The notes under the pieces were generated by a model. The model was not told where the DNA came from and did no database searches. It saw only the letters and a list, made by a program, of their open reading frames with translations. From Turnera subulata (Eukaryota; Streptophyta; Magnoliopsida; Malpighiales; Passifloraceae): 64,000 bases of DNA. Positions 20,617 through 32,200 of this stretch are shown here, in pieces. Positions within the stretch are counted from its first letter, which is position 1. Every line of letters starts with the position of its first letter. The position numbers were made by a program, and so were the translations under genes. The DNA lies in assembly GCA_028386065.3 (NCBI GenBank), contig JAKUCV010000222.1, positions 46,578-110,577 of the forward strand, written 5' to 3'.

Positions 20617-21731
20617 AAAGAAAACACATAACATAAGCATCCACATAGTGTGGACCAGCAAAGAGACCAAGTGATGGAGGTGACATTGACACTATGTCGT
20701 GCATATCAGTTGAAATGCACAACTGAAGATGTAACAAGCTTGTCATTCATCCTGCTTCAAAACTCCCAATTATAAATTATACCGTACACTTCATAAATGG
20801 GAAAAGTTGTGAATTTGTCAAAGGATCCAACATTATATAACGGACGATAAGCAGATGCATAAATATGATTATAAGTTTGTAACAAGCTAGTATTCAGACA
20901 GATAAAAGGTTTGTCCAATGTCTTGGAAAGATGAAATCATTTGCTAAAATTCTATATAGTAAAGTTGAGACAAAACCAGTAACAGTCTAATGTGTCATTA
21001 CAAGGAATAAGAATCTATAAAGCCATCTTGCAATCCTCAAGTCTCTTTAGCTGCAGCTCTCAATCCAAATAAATGTGCGGCCAACCAAATGAATGAATGA
21101 ATGATATTATGACCTACGTGTGGTATGCAACACCAATCTAGAATGTGACTAGAGTTTCTCGCAAGAGTATGCATTGTGGTCTATTGTGTATTAAAATCAG
21201 TTGTTTGAACCAAGGCCAAATAATTGATTAGACCCAATTAACCAAACAGGAAGAAATTCATTACTTCCATTTTTTGTCCCTAATCCAAACAAAAAGCCTG
21301 CGAGATAATTAACATCTGACACTGACAGTAGCTATTGCTACTTTAGCTTAATTTTCACTAGCATTGCCTTTGCTAATGAAGTTTTGCTTTCAAGAGCTTT
21401 TTGATGCAAATATACATCAATCAACTTAATGATAACAAAAGCATCTCCATTGCTGTCATTGTTCAAATGATAACAAAAGCAATTAAAGAAATGTTAGTGT
21501 AGGAGACACAAAGCTGTTGCATCTAGGATCAAAGCTCCTTAATTAAACAGTAGAAATCTAGTCCAATTGGCATGTAAAAGGCTCACAATCTAAATGGACC
21601 AAAGAAAGCCATGGTGCCAACAAAGAAGGAATGAGAGAAAGAAAGGAAGAAAGCTGCTTTAGACAGAAAGAAGCTGATGTGCAATCATTTGGTCCTGCAT
21701 CCATCTTCATGATCATCATGACTCTACCCCC
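20617..21731. other. Intergenic, 3' flank of the CLASSY gene
   Basis: AT-rich. The part next to 21732 is the probable 3' UTR of the minus-strand CLASSY gene. No other feature seen. Confidence 0.5.
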
Positions 21732-24700
21732 TCACTGTAGATTCATCAACCCAAAAGATTTCATCAAAAGAGACTCTTTTGGTTGGTACACTATCTTCTT
21801 AAACATTGACTTCAGCTTCTCGCGATCAAGCATCTCTTCCAGAATCACATCCTTCCTATTCTCCAGAATTTCATCCTCAGGTGAAGTGTCAGGATGCTGT
21901 TGGCCAGGCTGTTCTGAAGAATAAAATACCAACTCTGACAGCCGTTCTTTCCCGACTTGTCTGCAGTATTTCTCCTCTTCCTTTGTTCCAGATGCAAGCA
22001 GGTGGTAGACATACACAATCTTCTCCTGCCCGAGCCGGTATGCCCGACTTATGGCTTGCCTCTCAACAGATGGATTCCAGACGACATCAAGCAACACAAC
22101 CCTGGAAGCCCCAACAAGATTTATCCCTTCAGAACAAGCTCTTGTTGAGGCCAGCAACACCTTTGACTCACTCTTGGGATCATTGAAGTTCTTAATCAAT
22201 GCTTGGCGGTTAGCTGCTTCAAGCTGGCCATCCATGTAAAGAACCTCTTTCCCTTTACTCCAGCTGAACCTTGAATTTACTTGCTTGATGATCAACTCCA
22301 GAGGAGCAAGAAGCTGACTGAAGACCAACACTTTCTCATTCCTGGCTTCACTAAACCGCATGAGTTCCATGAGAAATTTTGTCTTCACTCCAGCCTCAGG
22401 GTTCAATTCAAGCTCCTCCAACTTGTCCCAGTCAAAATGAGGCCTATCTTTATCACCTGACTTTTTGGGAAACAAGGATGGGTGCACAGAGACAAGACTC
22501 ACCAAATTTTCCAGATCGAAATTGCCATTGTTTGGTGTTTCTGGAATAAGATCAAGGAGTGTCTTCTGGAAATGATCTGGCTGTAAGATAACCACAGAAT
22601 CCCTCAACCCTGGAAGGCGTTTCTGGAGTATATCACCCCTATGGACATGCACAAATCTGCTGATAATTTGTCTCACCTTTTCCAGCTTCTCAGTCCTCTG
22701 CCTATCATCATCAAATTTCCCAATTGGACTAGTTAGAGAAGCCCAGTGTTCTCTGCCTTCATCTCTCTTGCGAGTGCGCTTACTAGATTGTGCCCCAGAC
22801 TGCTTGGATGATATCATCTCTGCAAAGTTTGGGTTGGCCAAGGACAGTGTATTGAAAAGTTCATCGAAGTTATTCTGGAATGGAGTTCCTGATAGAATAA
22901 CACGCTTTCTTGTCCGGAACTTTGACAATGCTTTCCAAATGAGACTGTTGTCATTGCGAGGAGTGTGTCCTTCATCAAGAATCAGAAGTCCACTATTTTC
23001 AAGTAGGACTCTGGCCACATGAACATCTTCACTGCCAGACCCAAACTTCTGCTTCTTCTTCTTGCCTTCCCCAACCAGCTCTTCAAAAAGCTTATAACTT
23101 AATCCCAAGACACTGGAATCATTTCTCCATGAGTACAGCTTCACCATGCGGATTGAATGCTGACAAGTGTGGCGATTTCCACCTCTAACTTGGCTGAAAA
23201 GTTTCAGGGCTGCCTTATTTTCCTTGCCAGTAATCCCTGGTTTGTTCAAATTGTGGAAGGGAATATCAAACTTCCACTTCTGGAATTCTCCTTCCCAAGA
23301 AAGAAGCATCCCACTAGGAGCAACAATCACAGGCCTGCATGTGGGATAGAGTTTCATGTATGTCTGCAGGAAAGCTATAGTCAGGCGAGTTTTGCCAGTC
23401 CCTGGAGCATGTGATATAATGCAGCCACTGCCAGTATAGCTGCTGCTTGACTCTTTTAACTTGTCAACATAAATCCCACCAGCAAGGTTCTTCCACAGAA
23501 ACTCAAAACCTTCGCGTTGATGATCATGCATCCCTTTACCAATGCCTGGAATTATGTTCCATACTGTTCCTGGAGGAAACAAGGAGCGATCCTCTTCCTG
23601 AGAGGCATTATCAGAGTCCGGATAAAGATTAAAGCTGCTGTCCTGCACTGCGCTGGTATACCTCCTCCGTGACCTTCCCCGGGAATTTGTATCCTGAGGT
23701 ACAAAATTAAGTCTCTCACAAACTGTAATCAAAGAAATTTACAGTTCAAATGGCAAATGACAATGAGGACACATATAAAAGCTAAACTCAATATGGTCAA
23801 CAAAGTTTGACTACTGTGGAAGCACATGAAAGATAAATACATAAGTGCATATCGCATTTTATTTCACTTGTGTTTTAAAGCTGCGTCCAAAATACCAGCA
23901 TTGTTTTGCAGACAAGCAAGTTACAATCATACCAGCACTAAATGATCAAGAGAGCAGAAACCTGGAGTTTGTCCTTGCTTATGATGCTTCAAAATACTTT
24001 CTAATTTCTCACACCACTATCATATAGTGTGAAACTGTCAAAGCAAATTACAAGCATTTCAGACCAAAACAGCCAGGTGAAAATGCAAACAATGTTGCTA
24101 ATATAGACAACAGCACAATCAGTATTGTGCACCTCAGGATGAGTTCGCCACTTGCACAGTATTAGACTAATGACAATCTAAGCCAAAGACTATGAATAAA
24201 AGTGCTCAGTAACAAATAAGCTCGCCACTTACAAAAGGTGCCACATAGTATTTTATCTCTACGTGAACGTATAAGCAGTGCTTGCAAATAACTCCAATTT
24301 CTTCATCCAGAATCAGCTCATGGTTCCCTTGACGACAGAGGCTGGATCGAGTCTGCCCGGCCTCAGAATCATTGACCTGCCAAACAGCACAAAACAGTGT
24401 AAGTCTCAATTGAATAGATGGAGAATAAATATGGCACTATCCATAAAGAACACAAAGCCGAAAAGAACATACCTTTGCCTGTTTGGTATCACTGTCATCA
24501 TCTTTACCAATCCCATAAAGAACGAAATAGAACTCGGCCCAAAGGGCTTCTATTTCTTTTTCCTCTGCTGTTTTTTCGGGCGGCTTTGTCTCTTGCACCC
24601 AAAATGGGAACTGCCATTTGATGACAGGTTCTTTGGGCCGCTCTTCTTCTTCCATTGTTGGTATATCTGCCTTGCCTAATAAGGAATCTGCAAGGATCTT

Positions 24701-25713
24701 AGCCACATCCTCGTCCTCCAGATCACGACGCAACTTTCTTCTTTTGTTAGCCCCCCTGCATGATTCCGGCAAATCCTTCTTTTGATTGACTTGTTTTCTT
24801 GCTTTATGGGAGAGATCTCTCTCTCCAACAAAAACAAGACCATCATCTTCTTCATTTATCCATGGATTCTCCTTGCGTCCCTTTTTGTTGCCCCACATTG
24901 GCTCATCATCCATTGTACTCCTGGGTTTATTATGAGCACCAACTGGGATTACTCTACCAGCGAATTTATGCCTGTCCAATGCTCCCTGAACACCACCAAA
25001 AGTCTTTCTACGGTTCAGAAGAAAGTGAGCCTCGGAATCATCAGGTTCATCCACATCCGCTGCATCAAAAGAACCCGAGCTTATGCCTCTTGCTGGGAAT
25101 ATCTTACCCCCAAATTTATGCCTCTTGAAAGGAACCCGAGCTTCCACATCTTCCTTATCCTTGCTTCGGTTCTCACCACGAAAAGGACGAGATGGTGGCG
25201 TGGACCATTTCCTGATGCTGCAGTGAGCCTCTGAGTCATAGTGCATTAATCTTCTAGAATCTGCAACTTTTGAGTGCAGTTTGTTCCTCTTCATGAATGG
25301 AACCTCTTGTTCCTCCAGATCCTCCTCGCTACTAGACTCCTCTTCCTCATCATCATCAGAACTCACGTCCACCACCTCAACATCATTTGGATCATAATTA
25401 CCATCTTCATCTTCGGACCCATCATAGCCATCAAACTCTTCATCATCAGCTGACGAGGAAATGTATGATTTTCCAAAGGTATAAGCACCACCAGCTTCCC
25501 TCTCATCCTCCTTCCTCGCGTTTGCCCTCTCTTTACCACCATTCCCACAAGTACCAACATCCTCCTCTTCCTCATCATCATCACTATCAATGCACACATG
25601 TTCTTTACGTTGATCATACAGAACCCGCTCTCCCACAGCCTCGAAGGAATCATCACTATCTACCAGGATGGGCCTAATTCCGTCCCTCTCAAAACCCTCA
25701 CCTGCAGTAGTAG

Positions 25714-25744
<31 letters not shown>

Positions 25745-25960
25745 CTTCTTCTTCTTCTCCTTCTTCTTCTTCTTCTCGACAGCATGCCGACGCCCAGCCG
25801 GTGACGACGACGACGACGGTCCACCACCACCGGCAAACGGACGACGACTGCCTCCACCCTCATTGCCCCCGTGTCTCGTCTTGAGTAAAACTCTGTTCAG
25901 CATTTCCTCCTCACCACGCCTTGTCCTCTTGGCAACAGGTAATCTGTAATATCCCTCCAT
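21732..25960 (-). CDS. CLSY4: CLASSY3/4-like SNF2 chromatin remodeller
   Basis: CLASSY proteins bring RNA polymerase IV to chromatin in RNA-directed DNA methylation; CLSY3 and CLSY4 act in the nucleus mainly at CG-methylated, locus-specific targets. I read three exons with GT-AG borders: 24473-25960, 24233-24376 and 21732-23693. They sum to 1,197 residues. Exon 1 is a low-complexity, acidic and basic N-terminal region with a poly-lysine tract and several Asp/Glu runs. Exon 2 carries a CxxC pair (GVICKHCLYVHV) just before the helicase. Exon 3 has SNF2 motifs: APGTGKT (Walker A), LILDEGHTPRN (motif II, DEGH), LSGTPFQNN (motif III) and ASTRACSEGINL plus RQAISRAYRLGQ (motifs V and VI). The frame is intact. 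The choice between CLSY3 and CLSY4 is uncertain; the symbol marks the subfamily. Confidence 0.9.
25718..25777 (-). repeat. (CTT)n microsatellite coding for poly-lysine in CLASSY exon 1
   Basis: A CTT/AAG repeat interrupted once by CTC encodes a run of lysines about 20 residues long. It keeps the frame and is likely variable in length. Confidence 0.9.
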
Positions 25961-26887
25961 TTTGTTTCAAAAAAACCTAAGCAAGCAATAGAAATTATCA
26001 ACAGAAGAATGAGACTTTGCAGTTTTGAAAAAACGCAGAGGTTTCAACAGATATATGCAATAAAGAGAGCGAGCAAGGAGCCTTTGTGTAGCGCAGGAAT
26101 GTAAAAGGTTCAAGTGAGGAATACAAACAAAAGGAAAGAACAACAGGCATGAGAGTCATTAATTAAAGCATGTAGTACTCCTCCTCCTGTTTCATCCATC
26201 CAGCTAATAATAATTAATAGACAGAGAGAGAGAGAGAGACAAAGACTTTTGGTTTCTGATTTAAAATCTTCCTGACGTCACATGGATGATTTGTAGTCCA
26301 TAGTCCATGCCAGTTTCCTAAGGCTAACTTACACTAAAAGACTCTATGCTTGCACTGAAACGGTTGTTCCGGTTGCCGGTAAACACTAGCATTATTTTTC
26401 TATTCTGGATTTACCACATACCAAAACCATGCAATTCATTCCTTCCTTATTTCTCTCACCAACCTTCATAACACCTCTCAAAAAAGCAGCGAATAATTAG
26501 GAGTAACAAGCACAAAGCATGTATTGTATTGTATGTAGTCCTCTCTCTGGTTTCATCCAAAACAACATTTCTAAAAGCAAGTATACTGCAAAGAAGAAAA
26601 GAAAGAAGGATATCACAGAGAGCAAGAAATATATGAAATATAGTGTTTGCGTAATAGGCAGGCAGCAGAGGTGCATTGCGGGAATAATATTAGTCTGTTA
26701 TAAACATGATGACAGGTGTTTTTGTATACAAAGATTGGTAAAGTTTGATGGCTGAAGGAGATGCCTCACCTGGAACACTGAAGGAGATGCCTCTTTTTCT
26801 AGTTCTGAGTTTGGTGGCTGTGATCACAAAAACAAACCCACAAATTCCCCTGATCCACACACACTTCACCGGAGATCTACCGAACCG

Positions 26888-26936
<49 letters not shown>

Positions 26937-27844
26937 TGGAGACTTTTGGGGTGAGCTTAGTCTTTGTTTTTCTTTGTTTCTCGGGAAACTAGATAGCTAG
27001 CTAGCTGGTGTTCTTCCTATTTCTGGGAAAAAGCAAGAGTGATAAAGAGAAAAATCTTTTAACAAAGGTTTCCAAACTGAGGACATCTCATCTCGAGTTG
27101 TCAAATTTCCCAATGGGGTTAGGTTTTGAAAGAAGAGATAGGTTCTGTCAAAATGGACGTCATGAAATTGTACAACTAGCCCTGCACATGCAAAAGAGGG
27201 TCGAAAAGAGAGAGAGATTGGAGAGAAACTTGGTTTTGCAGATAATATTTAAATTTGTCGCATATATACAGAACTATATACTTACTATATAGTACAAAAG
27301 GGTATGTGTGTCTGTCCTCCTGTAATAACTACTAACCAACCAGCAATTAACCTGTATTGTACTATAGTCTTCTCGGTTCCTTTCTTGTAATCTTCCTTGT
27401 CGTCATCAAATATTTGTTGTCAGAAGAAGTACTCCCTACTTTTTTAAAGAGCCATGTTCTTCTTCTGCTGCTTTTAATGGTTTGTTGTCCTAATTAAACA
27501 GATTATTGCAGCAGCCTGTTTTGATACAATACAAACTACAAACCTTTTAGAAAACTATGTATGTATCTATTTTTGGGATTGGGGTCCTGTGTGTTGTGCT
27601 TTGTAATAACTATGTATCTATTTTTTTCCGACTTAAAATAGTTTGATTTTTTTTATATCAAAAAGAATAAAACAATTAGATTCTTTTTACTTTCTGTTAA
27701 TCGTGTACTTTAAGCTCAACATCTACCAAAATTTATACCAAAAAAATTGTATGGTGTCATGTGGTTTCTATATGCGGACCAAAATGTGCGCCGTCCAAAA
27801 TGTCATATATCCGATGTACAAGATTGCAAAACAATATATATATA
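25961..27844. other. Intergenic: CLASSY upstream region and (GA)n tract
   Basis: The part next to the CLASSY start is its 5' UTR and promoter; GA repeats occur near 26222-26240. A longer (GA)n run lies at 26888-26935. No gene is supported. Confidence 0.5.
26888..26935. repeat. (GA)n microsatellite
   Basis: Nearly uninterrupted GA dinucleotide repeat of about 45 bp. Confidence 0.9.
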
Positions 27845-28163
27845 CCACCGGGGGTGGTGGCCCAGTGGCAAGGCCTTCAACCTGCCATTTCTAAGATTCG
27901 GGTTCGAGTCCCGGCGCTTCCAGTCAAGCCCTATAGTGTGATGCGGCCGAATATGGCCTTCCACACGGTGGGGTGCTGGCCGTTGAGCCCGGTGATTCCC
28001 CGGTATTATGACGCGTAGCAGGTGAGGGTGTCTGCTGGTGCCCCGGTTGGGCGGTCTCTCCTATGAGGAGGGTCTAATGCCAGGATGTAACCGGTATTGA
28101 CCGGGGCCTGGACCGACGGGGCGATGATGACACCACTGATGCCTTTTTTTTCTCGACAAAAAA
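27845..28163 (+). mobile_element. tRNA-derived SINE
   Basis: The head has RNA polymerase III promoter boxes: an A-box-like GTGGCCCAGTGG near 27856 and a B box GGTTCGAGTCCC at 27901-27912, at tRNA-like spacing. A GC-rich tRNA-unrelated body follows, then T- and A-rich tails. A 17-bp target duplication starting AAAACAATATAT lies at 27828-27844 and 28164-28180. It has no coding capacity. The GC content stands out sharply from the AT-rich flanks. Confidence 0.9.
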
Positions 28164-29209
28164 AAAACAATATATATATATATAAAAAAAAAATTAGAGG
28201 ACATATAATTAGGACATTTGAAAAAAAAATTAGATACACAATTGTTATAAATAAAAGACTCTAGACCCAAAAATGCATTTGACCCAATGGAGTGTAACTG
28301 TGTAAGCAATTGAAAAAAATAATGAATAAATTTCCTCCCTTTTCTTCTAAGAGACTACTAATTTTTTGAGTGAAAATAAAAATTAGTTTTTATAGAATTA
28401 GAATGTTATCAGAGTAATTTGAGCCTACTGCCCCCACCCCATGATGTAAACCGCGATAGGAAGCCCATGTTCCCCTTCTCCAGTGAGTCCAGTGAAGCCT
28501 AAGAAACATAATTTTGTTTTTGAACTCAAATAAAGAACATGAATAAACATAATGGTGTTGGTTGCCTACCAAGTCTACGCATGTCCAGTAACATCATAAC
28601 CAATGAGGACTCTTAAAATGAGAAAAATGAAAACAGAAAAAAGAAACCCTTAATTGGGTTTATGATATTACTAATAGGCATGCCACTAGAACATAATAGT
28701 TTTTACTAATACTCTTGCTGGCTTGACGCAAACACAAACAATAACATGATACATCAGAAGAAAAAAGGAATACAGTGCATCACTTTTCACTACTCCAAAG
28801 TTCCCGATTGAACATTACACTCAAATACCCAACGCCACCTATTAGACAATGTTGCAAAATGCAAAAGAATGGACAAAGAGCGAAGAAGAAAATACAATAC
28901 ACAAAGGAAACAAATTTGTTTCCGCTATTATTTTTGTATACAAAGATTCTCAGCTTGCACCATACAAAAAGAATAATTTGAAAAAAGGGAGGGAAAGAAA
29001 AGTAAAAAGCAAGTGTTATATATAAGGCAGGCCTGTCGTTAGCTCACCAGAAGGTGCTGCAACAATCTAAGGGCATCGTGTAAAAGCAAAACGTCAATCT
29101 GATAAAAAAGAGGAAAAGGCTGTACAAAGAATTGGCTCTCTCTTGAGCTAAGAAAGCTCAAGACACAGGATTTGATCACTCCCAGCTTTGCAAATAGTCA
29201 TCAAGTTTT
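28164..29209. other. Intergenic, 3' flank of WAPL
   Basis: AT-rich with a TA run after the SINE. The part near 29200 is probably the WAPL 3' UTR. No gene seen. Confidence 0.5.
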
Positions 29210-32200
29210 TCATGACATTTTACATGATTCAATCACTTCACTCACGGCTTTATGCGTCTCTGGTGAAATCATGTTTAACGTCAAGTGAAATACCTGGAGA
29301 AAGAAAAATACACCTAATTAAGCAGTAAAAATGGCAATATAACCAAAAAGTAGCTTGCTGAATGGACCACTTATAACTTTGTGACCAATAATAAGTAGTA
29401 GAAATCTGGGCATCTGCGTAAACATGGGGAATAGAAAACATAGGGCATGCTCCTTTTCCACTTGTTGCCACTTGGCGTGGATGATATCATTATATACTTG
29501 GATAACAAACCAGAATAGAAGCGAACATACCAAAAATCTTTCCAATACAGGAACAAGAACAGCCAGATTCTGATTCGGGAGGCAATCAGCAATAGAATCA
29601 CGTATGCTCTTACTGTCAAGTAAAAGAGAAAAATTTTAGAAAAAAACGGGGAAAATATATGACTCACGGAAAACAGTTGAAAATAAAAATGTAAACCTTT
29701 CTGTTGATAGGAATGCAAGTAGCAGCGCTGCATAAGCTTCAATGATCATCTTTTCTGCCTCTTTCTCTCCTTGTAGCATGGCTGCCTCGTCATTCTGTAA
29801 AAGGGAACCACTTTGTTAGATGACCACTAAAATTTCAATCCAGGAAGTTAGCATTCTCCCAAGAAAAGAAATAGGTAACTGCACAATCACAATTGTTGTC
29901 TCAAGGAATCAATTTCTCAACATAAGCCGAGGATTAGAACAGGGGGCAGTAACTTCAAGCATAGTAGCAACTTTTTCCTCTGAAATTGCATGCCAACAAA
30001 CTCGCTAAACTTGAATACTTAGCAGTATGGAAATGCCAACCATTTCCACCGTATTGACCAATTGAAATGGGGTTACTTTTTTCTTTTTTTGATTACTCGG
30101 CTCGAGCTCTCACAAAAACCGTGAAGATGTTATGAACTCAATTACGGGCAGAAATTATGGCAGAAATCATACTCAACAACAAGCAGTGATTGATGGGCTC
30201 AAATCATGATTGGCAACTGCAGTAAATTAGGAAAAGAGTTGACCTCTTTATTATCTTTTATTTGCCATATCTTTCTTATCCTCTGTATTGCTTTCCAATT
30301 TAAAATAGGATATACTTCCTTTTCTGTGATGAGCTAGTCCTATTTAAAGGGACCTATTATGAATAAGAAAGCAAGTCTTATTCACCAAAACACTAGAGGT
30401 CAGAACTATCTCCCAACGACTTTAAAGGTTTAGGCTCTATTTGAGGGGCCTAATCTTCACCATAGGCCATGGTAAGTTGCAACCTCCAGGTCACCGACTG
30501 GAGACCCATTCACAGATTGGTGATTCAAATACAACACATCAACAAATCAGATCCAAAGGGTACTCCAGCAAAGTAAGAGGAAATGGGCTACTCAACCATT
30601 GCTCTCCCATTTGCTTCTCAAAAATTCCGAAGATTTGTGTATGTAAAAAAAAGTTAACTCACATGACTATCAAAAACTCGTTGAACATTATGAGGTTTGC
30701 TTACTTACCCATGGCTCAATGTTTCCATCTCCAGATGCATCCCCTGCTCCTTGGTTGGTTAAGAAGATGGTACACAATAGAGGAATTAAATCCCCCTGGC
30801 TCTCCTCCTCTAGCCCTTCTGAGCTGGGTAATGAGACACTTGTTGCTGCAAGCCTTGATCTGCAGTTAACATGCTACGGTAAGTTACATTTGCCAAGAAA
30901 TGACATTTCTGAAGCCCCAATAAATGGAAGCATAATCAGAGCCTACTTCAAGACCAAAAGGACAAAAAGCAGCAGCAGTATGAGCAGACTACTAGCTTGA
31001 AAGACCTGACCCAGAAATAAAAATCCAACCAGGCAATATAACAAAAGGCGCACAATCAAGGACAATTACCAAGAATCTACTAATACATAAATCTCATGTA
31101 TAGATCTGCAGAGTGGCAGTAATAAATAGTCTTCAGACTAAAGCATCCTTCCTTAACAAACAAAATTAATACTCCTTCCGTCCCATATTTTGTGTCTACC
31201 TTTCTATTATGGGATGTCACAAAATATTTGTCACACAAAACAATTAAATGTCAACTTTCCAACAATATCCTAAGAAAAATTGACAAAGAAAAGAGAGTAA
31301 TGTCGATTCTCAAAAAATAAAACAGAGAGTAATGTCTTAGAAAGCGAAAATCTTTAAGGATAAATTTGGAAAGAGAGGACCAAAACCTTAGTTGGCAGTC
31401 TATTTATGACACCTCCGTAAACCTTGTGCAAAGTCAAGGTAGACAAAATATATGAGACGGAGGGACTAAATAGCTAAGGAATTGGTCTTGACAGCAAAGA
31501 TGGAAGGTAATGCGATAAGCAGGTGGTTCAATTTGTGAAGTCACAAAACGAAAAAATAACAGACAACTATTAACCTGTTATCACCGTCCTTCTCCACCAG
31601 GTTTACCAGCAGACCCAATATGGCAACAAGCAAATCCAACTCTTGATCGGAGAGATGGCTGCCATTATCATGTTGAACTTCGAAGCAGGAAATGTTTTCC
31701 TTAATCTGGGTGAACAAAGATATTGACGAGCTGTAAAAAGGGAAGTGGCCAGCAATCAATGAAGACATAGTTTCTAGTCCTCCATAGGCCGCTATTTGTC
31801 GACAGCCAACAGGGTTGTCATTCGTTAAGTTCATCAAAACCTGAAAGGAAGCCATTATTTGAGGTTCAATAAAATTAAAGGAAAGCCCAACCGCCAATCA
31901 TTGAGAGTGACGATAGTAAAAACAGCAAGAAATACAATAAAAAGGTCCATAAAATACCTTGACAGCGGTAAGAAGACAGTCCTGCAGAAGCCCAGAAAGT
32001 TCTCCATCAGATCCCATGGAACAAGAATTTTTCTCTGCATCATGATGTCGTCTATTGTCTGAATTCTGCTGGCAATTACCATTATTACTTGACTCTTCTT
32101 GGCTCATGAGATGATAGTGGTCTCCATCTTCATGTTCTCGAGAAGTCACCCTACCATTTTGAGCTTTAGATATTTTTTTCTTCCCAGATAGCAAATCCCA

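Noticed and set aside
25660..25863. Arginine-rich minus-strand frame
   Set aside because: It is a shifted frame over the CTT repeat in CLASSY exon 1; the lysine frame continues the real protein.
27855..27915. Possible tRNA gene
   Set aside because: A and B boxes are present, but no cloverleaf can be completed, and the 17-bp target duplication around a 319-bp body shows it is a SINE head.
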